From Halobacterium sp. DL1 (GTDB lineage Archaea > Halobacteriota > Halobacteria > Halobacteriales > Halobacteriaceae): 64,000 bases of DNA. The stretch is taken from assembly GCA_000230955.3 (NCBI GenBank), contig CP007060.1:2300216-2364215 (forward strand). Direction: 5' to 3'. Position numbers and translations under genes: made by a program. Shown here one piece after another: positions 59,896 through 64,000 of this stretch (position 1 is the stretch's first letter; each line of letters opens with the position of its first letter). Under the pieces are notes generated by a model that worked only from the letters and a program-made list of their open reading frames with translations, had not been told where the DNA came from and made no database searches.

Positions 59896-60750
59896 ATGGG
59901 TATCGTATCACGACTATCGTACACGATCCGGTCGAAACTGAACGCCCTCGTGCGGTCCACCGAGGACCCGGCGGAGACGCTGGACTACTCCTACGAGCGG
60001 CTCCGGGACCGGCTCCAGGACGTCGAGACGGGGCTGGCTGACCTCACCGCCCAGAAGAAGCGCCTCGAGGTCCAGCGCGAGCGCCTCGCGCAGAACGTCG
60101 AGAAGCACGACGACCAGGCGTGGGAGGCGGTCAAGCAGGGCCGGGACGACCTGGCGCGGCGCGCCCTCGAGAAGAAGCGCACGAAGCGCGACCAGCTCGC
60201 GGAGATCGACGACCAGGTCGCCGACCTCGAGGCGACCCAGCGCGACCTCGAGGAACAGAGAGACGGACTCGAAACGAAGGTCCAGGAGTTCCGCACGAAG
60301 AAGGAGACGATGAAGGCGCGCCACGAGGCCGCGAAGACCAAGACACAGGTCTCCGAGGCCCTGACGGGGCTGAGCGACGACGACGTGCCGCGCGCCATCG
60401 AACGCGCGGAGGACCAGACCGAGGAGGTGGAGGCTCGCGCGGCAGCGATGGACGAACTCGGCGACCGCGGTGTCCTCGAGGACCCGCTGTCCGAGGACGA
60501 CCACATCGAGCAGGAACTCGCCGCCGAGCGCGGCGACGACGTGGAGTCCGAACTCTCGGCGCTGCGCGCGGAGGTCCGTGGCGAGACCGACGACGACGTC
60601 GTCGAGGTCGAGAGCACGGTCGAGGAGACGGATTCCGGAGCCGAGGTAGTCGACGAGAATCGCAGTGAGAGTGACAGCACCAGCGATGCCGAAGCGGACG
60701 AAGTCGAGGAGATCCGGGCAGAGGTCCTGGACGACGAGCAGCAGGCGTAG
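59896..60750 (+). CDS. PspA/IM30 (Vipp1)-family membrane-stress protein
   Basis: A 284-aa coiled-coil protein of the PspA/IM30 family, which coats and repairs stressed membranes. The N-terminal amphipathic segment MGIVSRLSYTIRSKLNALV precedes long heptad helices (DPAETLDYSYERLRDRLQDVETGL through about residue 165). The C-terminal 80 residues are a highly acidic disordered tail. The next gene encodes a membrane protein, 49 nt downstream. Confidence 0.88.
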   Translation: MGIVSRLSYTIRSKLNALVRSTEDPAETLDYSYERLRDRLQDVETGLADLTAQKKRLEVQRERLAQNVEKHDDQAWEAVKQGRDDLARRALEKKRTKRDQLAEIDDQVADLEATQRDLEEQRDGLETKVQEFRTKKETMKARHEAAKTKTQVSEALTGLSDDDVPRAIERAEDQTEEVEARAAAMDELGDRGVLEDPLSEDDHIEQELAAERGDDVESELSALRAEVRGETDDDVVEVESTVEETDSGAEVVDENRSESDSTSDAEADEVEEIRAEVLDDEQQA

Positions 60751-60799
60751 CCCCTCCGGCCGCGAGTAACGTTTTGGGGCGGGCCGCCGTACGTCCGCT

Positions 60800-61825
60800 A
60801 TGAGCGAAGGGTCGGGAGACGACGAGTTACGCGACCGGCTTCCGAACAGCCGTGTGCAGGTCTGGCTGACGGTGGACGCCGACCGGCGGCACGTCGCTGT
60901 GGCGTTTCTCACCGTCATCTTCACCACCATGGTCGTGGTGGGGACGCTGCTGCCGACGCCGGCGGACGTCCTGTTGACCCGCGGCGACCCCCACGAGACG
61001 CTGTTCAACGCGCTCGTCGGCTCCGTCATCACGGGCGTGACGCTCGTGCTCACGCTGAGCCAGATCGTGCTCTCCCAGGAACTGGGTGCGGTCGGCGACC
61101 AGCGCGAGCGGATGGAAGGCGCCATGGACTTCCGGGCGGACGCCGCGGACGCCGCCGACGAGGACGTCGCGCCCGCGGAGCCGTCGGTGTTCATGCGGGA
61201 CCTCGTCGCGGCCACCTGCGAGCAGGCCGACGCGCTCGCCGCGGCCGCCCCGGACGGAGACGCGGGGGACGCGGTGAACGAATACGTGGACGACCTCACC
61301 GGGAACGCCGACGCCGTCACCGACCAGCTGGAGGGCGCCGAGTTCGGCGACTTCGAGGTGGTCCGCGCGGCGCTGAACTTCAACTACTCGATGAAGATCT
61401 ACCAGGGCAAGCGCATCCAGGCCGCATACGGGGACGAGTTCGACGAGGCGGCGTCCGAGGCCCTGGCGGACCTGCTGACGACGCTGGAGCTGTTCGGGCC
61501 GGCCCGTGAGCACTTCAAGACGCTGTACTTCCAGTGGGAGCTCTCGGACCTCTCGCGCACGCTGCTGTACGCCGCGATACCGGCGCTCTCCGTCGCCGTC
61601 GCCGCGCTCCTGCTGTTCGACCCGGCGGAGTACCCCGGCTACACGCTCGGCGTGAACCACGCGCTGCTCGGGGTGAGCGCGGCCGCGACGGTGGCCGTGC
61701 TCCCGTTCGCGCTCCTGCTGGCGTACATCCTGCGCATCGTCACCGTCACGAAGCGCACGCTCTCCATCGGCCCGTTCGTCCTCCGGGAGACGAACGAGTC
61801 CGGGACGGGCGACTACGGGGAGTAG
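60800..61825 (+). CDS. Integral membrane protein with soluble helical middle
   Basis: A 341-aa protein with two helices near the N-terminus (VAVAFLTVIFTTMVVVGTLL and ALVGSVITGVTLVLTLSQIVL), a soluble acidic region of about 140 residues, and two more helices (ALSVAVAALLLF and AATVAVLPFALLLAYILRIV). I do not recognise the family. It may act with the PspA protein encoded just before it; that is inference from position. Confidence 0.75.
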   Translation: MSEGSGDDELRDRLPNSRVQVWLTVDADRRHVAVAFLTVIFTTMVVVGTLLPTPADVLLTRGDPHETLFNALVGSVITGVTLVLTLSQIVLSQELGAVGDQRERMEGAMDFRADAADAADEDVAPAEPSVFMRDLVAATCEQADALAAAAPDGDAGDAVNEYVDDLTGNADAVTDQLEGAEFGDFEVVRAALNFNYSMKIYQGKRIQAAYGDEFDEAASEALADLLTTLELFGPAREHFKTLYFQWELSDLSRTLLYAAIPALSVAVAALLLFDPAEYPGYTLGVNHALLGVSAAATVAVLPFALLLAYILRIVTVTKRTLSIGPFVLRETNESGTGDYGE

Positions 61826-62307
61826 GGCGGCTGCCACGGCCCGTGTCGCGCGACGGCGACGTGGGTGCCGACGAGGACGAACACGCCGACGGCGAACGCG
61901 ACCACGTCGCCGAACCCGTCCGCGATGCCCAGCGAGACGATGAGGACGGTGGCGTACGCTGGCGGGTGGAGGCTCTCCGTCGCGTACATCGCGACGGTGG
62001 CGGCGACTGTCGCGGCGAGCGCGGCGGCGACCCGCTGGAGACCCGCCAGCGACTGCGGGGTGGCGTCGAGCAAGGGAGCGGCGCCGCTGGCGAGCGCGAG
62101 GACGGCGAGGAACGCGGCGAGCACGCCGACCAGCTGGCCGACGACGACGCGCCGTGGCTGGTCGTCGATGGCCGCGAGCACGTACGCCGAGGGGCCGAGG
62201 CTCGGTAACAGAATCGCCGTTCCCGTCGTCCACGCGAGTGCGCCGAGCACCGCCAGCAGGAAGGCGACGTACGTTCCGACGCCCAGACCGGCGCGCCACG
62301 TCATCAC
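61813..62307 (-). CDS. HPP-family membrane protein
   Basis: A 164-aa membrane protein with about five helices and the HPP signature TESLHPPAYATVLIVSLG. HPP proteins include nitrite/anion transport-related proteins and CBS-linked forms; the role here is unclear. Its end overlaps the upstream membrane protein gene by 13 nt on the opposite strand. Start at 62307 or the adjacent Met at 62304. Confidence 0.85.
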   Translation of the reverse strand: MMTWRAGLGVGTYVAFLLAVLGALAWTTGTAILLPSLGPSAYVLAAIDDQPRRVVVGQLVGVLAAFLAVLALASGAAPLLDATPQSLAGLQRVAAALAATVAATVAMYATESLHPPAYATVLIVSLGIADGFGDVVAFAVGVFVLVGTHVAVARHGPWQPPYSP

Positions 62308-62367
62308 CCCGACCGACTCATTTGGCCGGGATGTGCGTGGCGGTTCTCGGTGTTCGGGGAGTGCCGA

Positions 62368-64000
62368 CTACTCCACGAAGTCGGGCTGCGTCCGCTTCTC
62401 GTCGACCTCCCCGACGAAGTGGTCGCGGAACGTCTCGAGTTCGACGTCGTTCCGCTCGCGCTCCTGGCGGTCGCGCACGGAGACGGTGCCCACCTCCTCC
62501 TCGTTGTCGCCGAGGACGAGCATGTACGGGACGTTGTCGTCGTGGGCCTGCTGGATCTTCCGGCCGACCGTCCAGTCGCGGTCCTCGACCTCGACGCGGT
62601 AGCCGTCGAGTTCGTTCTTGACGCGGTGGGCGTAACCGAGGTTGTCGTCCGTGACCGGGAGGATGCGCACCTGCTCGGGCGCGAGCCACGTCGGGAAGCG
62701 GCCGTCGTAGTGCTCGACGAGCACCATGAAGAACCGCTCGTAGGAGCCGTACAGCGCGCGGTGGATCATCACTGGCTGGTGGGCGTCGTTGTCCGAGCCC
62801 GTGTACTCCAGGTCGAAGCGCTCGGGCATGTTGAAGTCGAGCTGGACCGTCGGGCCGTCCCACGAGCGCCCGAGAGCGTCCTCGAACGCGAAGTCGATCT
62901 TCGGGCCGTAGAACGCGCCGTCGCCCGGTTCGACGTCGTAGTCCATCCCCTGCTCCTCGAGGACGTCGCGGAGCTGTGATTCGGACTGCTCCCAGATCTC
63001 GTCGCTGCCTACGGACTTCTCCGGGCGCGTCGCCAGCGCCACCTCGTAGTCGAGGTCGAACGTGTCCAGGACCTCGAGGATGATGTCGATGAGGCGTCGC
63101 ACTTCCTGCTCTATCTGGTCGGCGCGCGCGAACACGTGGCCGTCGTCGATGGTGAACGCCCACACCCGGGAGAGCCCGGAGAGTTCGCCGCGTTGCTCCT
63201 TGCGGTACACCTTCCCGTCCTCGAAGTACCGCACGGGGAGGTCGCGGTAGCTCCACGAGCCCTCGTTGAAGATGGTGGCGTGGCCCGGGCAGTTCATCGG
63301 TTTTAGTCCATATTCCTCGTCGTTGACGTCGAGGAGGAACATGTCGTCGACGTAGTTGTCGTAGTGCCCGGACTGCTTCCACAGCTCCGTGCGGAACAGG
63401 TGCGGGGTCTCGACCTCGTCGTAGCCCATCTCCCGGTTGAGCCCGTGGACGTACTCCGAGAGCTCACGGAGCACCGTCTTCCCGTTCGGGTGGTAGAGCG
63501 GGAGGCCGGGGCCGGTGACGTCCGGGATGGAAAAGAGGTCCATCTCGCTGCCGATCTTCCGGTGGTCGCGCTCGGCGGCCTCCGCGCGGCGCTCGAGATA
63601 GTCGTCGAGTTCGCTCTCCGTGGGGAACGCGGTGCCGTAGACCCGCGTCAGCGTCTCGCGCTCCTCGTCGCCGCGCCAGTACGCCGCCGACGTTTCGAGC
63701 ACCTCGAAGCCGCCGATCTCGCCCGTCGACTCGACGTGCGGGCCGCGACAGAGGTCCTCGAAGTCGTCCTGGCGGTAGAAGCTCACGGGGTCGTCGCCCG
63801 CGGCCTCGGTCTCCAGAATCTCGCGCTTGAACGGGTTGTCGTCGTACGTCTCGAGGGCCTCTTCGCGGTCGTACTCGACGTACTCGACGTCGTAGTCGGC
63901 CTCAATGATGGCGTCGGCCTCGTCCTGGATGGCGTCGAGGTCCTCCGCGTCGAGTTCGACGTTCGCCACGTCGTAGTAGAACCCCTCCTCGGTGTACGGG
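62368..64000 (-). CDS. thrS: Threonyl-tRNA synthetase (N-terminus cut by window end)
   Basis: The C-terminal 544 residues or so of ThrRS. Visible are part of the editing/SAD-type region ([24 protein letters not shown]), the class II catalytic domain ([31 protein letters not shown]) with zinc ligands in [21 protein letters not shown] and [14 protein letters not shown], and the anticodon-binding domain ([25 protein letters not shown]). The frame is open to the right edge (reading [14 protein letters not shown] before the first internal Met), so the gene continues beyond 64000. Confidence 0.96.
   Translation of the reverse strand, partial: PYTEEGFYYDVANVELDAEDLDAIQDEADAIIEADYDVEYVEYDREEALETYDDNPFKREILETEAAGDDPVSFYRQDDFEDLCRGPHVESTGEIGGFEVLETSAAYWRGDEERETLTRVYGTAFPTESELDDYLERRAEAAERDHRKIGSEMDLFSIPDVTGPGLPLYHPNGKTVLRELSEYVHGLNREMGYDEVETPHLFRTELWKQSGHYDNYVDDMFLLDVNDEEYGLKPMNCPGHATIFNEGSWSYRDLPVRYFEDGKVYRKEQRGELSGLSRVWAFTIDDGHVFARADQIEQEVRRLIDIILEVLDTFDLDYEVALATRPEKSVGSDEIWEQSESQLRDVLEEQGMDYDVEPGDGAFYGPKIDFAFEDALGRSWDGPTVQLDFNMPERFDLEYTGSDNDAHQPVMIHRALYGSYERFFMVLVEHYDGRFPTWLAPEQVRILPVTDDNLGYAHRVKNELDGYRVEVEDRDWTVGRKIQQAHDDNVPYMLVLGDNEEEVGTVSVRDRQERERNDVELETFRDHFVGEVDEKRTQPDFVE

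Noticed and set aside
1-64000. tRNA, rRNA or transposase genes
   Set aside because: I looked for T-loop words, conserved rRNA blocks and transposase motifs and found none that hold. A dedicated scan (tRNAscan-SE, Infernal) would be decisive.

Overview
The window is a gene-dense stretch of a haloarchaeal (class Halobacteria) chromosome. The DNA is very GC-rich and almost every predicted protein is Asp/Glu-rich. Many genes look leaderless: a TATA-like box sits about 25-30 nt before the start codon. Several families are seen mainly in haloarchaea (LWR-salt protein, HFX_2341-type regulator, siroheme decarboxylase of the AsnC type, DUF5815-like). The genus is not certain. I see no rRNA or tRNA gene, CRISPR array, transposase or prophage. 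This is housekeeping chromosome with a few unusual islands.

Layout. 0.4-6.6 kb: HAD phosphatase, HtrA-type protease, LWR-salt protein, pterin dehydratase, and a heme cluster (siroheme decarboxylase, precorrin-2 dehydrogenase, glutamyl-tRNA reductase). 6.7-11 kb: two cis-prenyltransferase-family genes (one without the catalytic motif), a DUF92 membrane protein and DnaG. 11.2-21 kb: DUF3311 plus sodium:solute symporter, small regulators, isochorismatase-family hydrolase, a CARF-like regulator, a duplicated DUF4397 lipoprotein, PAP2 phosphatase, enolase-like protein and DUF1405 protein. 21.3-31.9 kb: pdxS, then a branched-chain amino-acid run leuA - ilvB - ilvN - ilvC - (90-aa protein) - leuC - leuD - leuB, mostly with ATGA overlaps, then homoserine kinase on the other strand. 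32-37.5 kb: a histidine kinase broken by one nonsense codon, FAD oxidoreductase, methyltransferase and MBL hydrolase. 37.8-39.3 kb: an Hsp20 gene coupled to a Gln/Gly/His-rich low-complexity protein. 39.6-45.5 kb: FAD/NAD oxidoreductase, small proteins and an ABC exporter. 45.6-51 kb: carB, a frameshifted membrane gene, carA and an Lrp regulator. 51-64 kb: isopentenyl-diphosphate isomerase, JAMM protease, quinone-reductase-type dehydrogenase, MoaB, formyl-THF cyclo-ligase-like protein, the pyrG-guaA pair, PspA, membrane proteins and thrS (cut by the window end).

Most interesting observation. The 250 bases between leuA and ilvB look like a leader-peptide control region. A TATA box is followed by a leaderless 23-codon ORF rich in Val and containing Ile. 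Its last codons form one arm of a short hairpin. The other arm (CCCC block) is also complementary to the ilvB Shine-Dalgarno region. A separate perfect 11-bp pairing joins the Val codons to sequence just upstream of a second mini-ORF, whose stop overlaps the ilvB start. This is consistent with translation-coupled attenuation of branched-chain amino-acid synthesis in an archaeon.

Other notable signals: the Hsp20/Gln-rich gene pair; a dispersed intergenic element whose two copies keep an 11-bp stem through three compensatory changes; and one palindromic operator (TTACGA-N3-TCG[T/A]AA) shared by carB and the carA/lrp divergent promoter.
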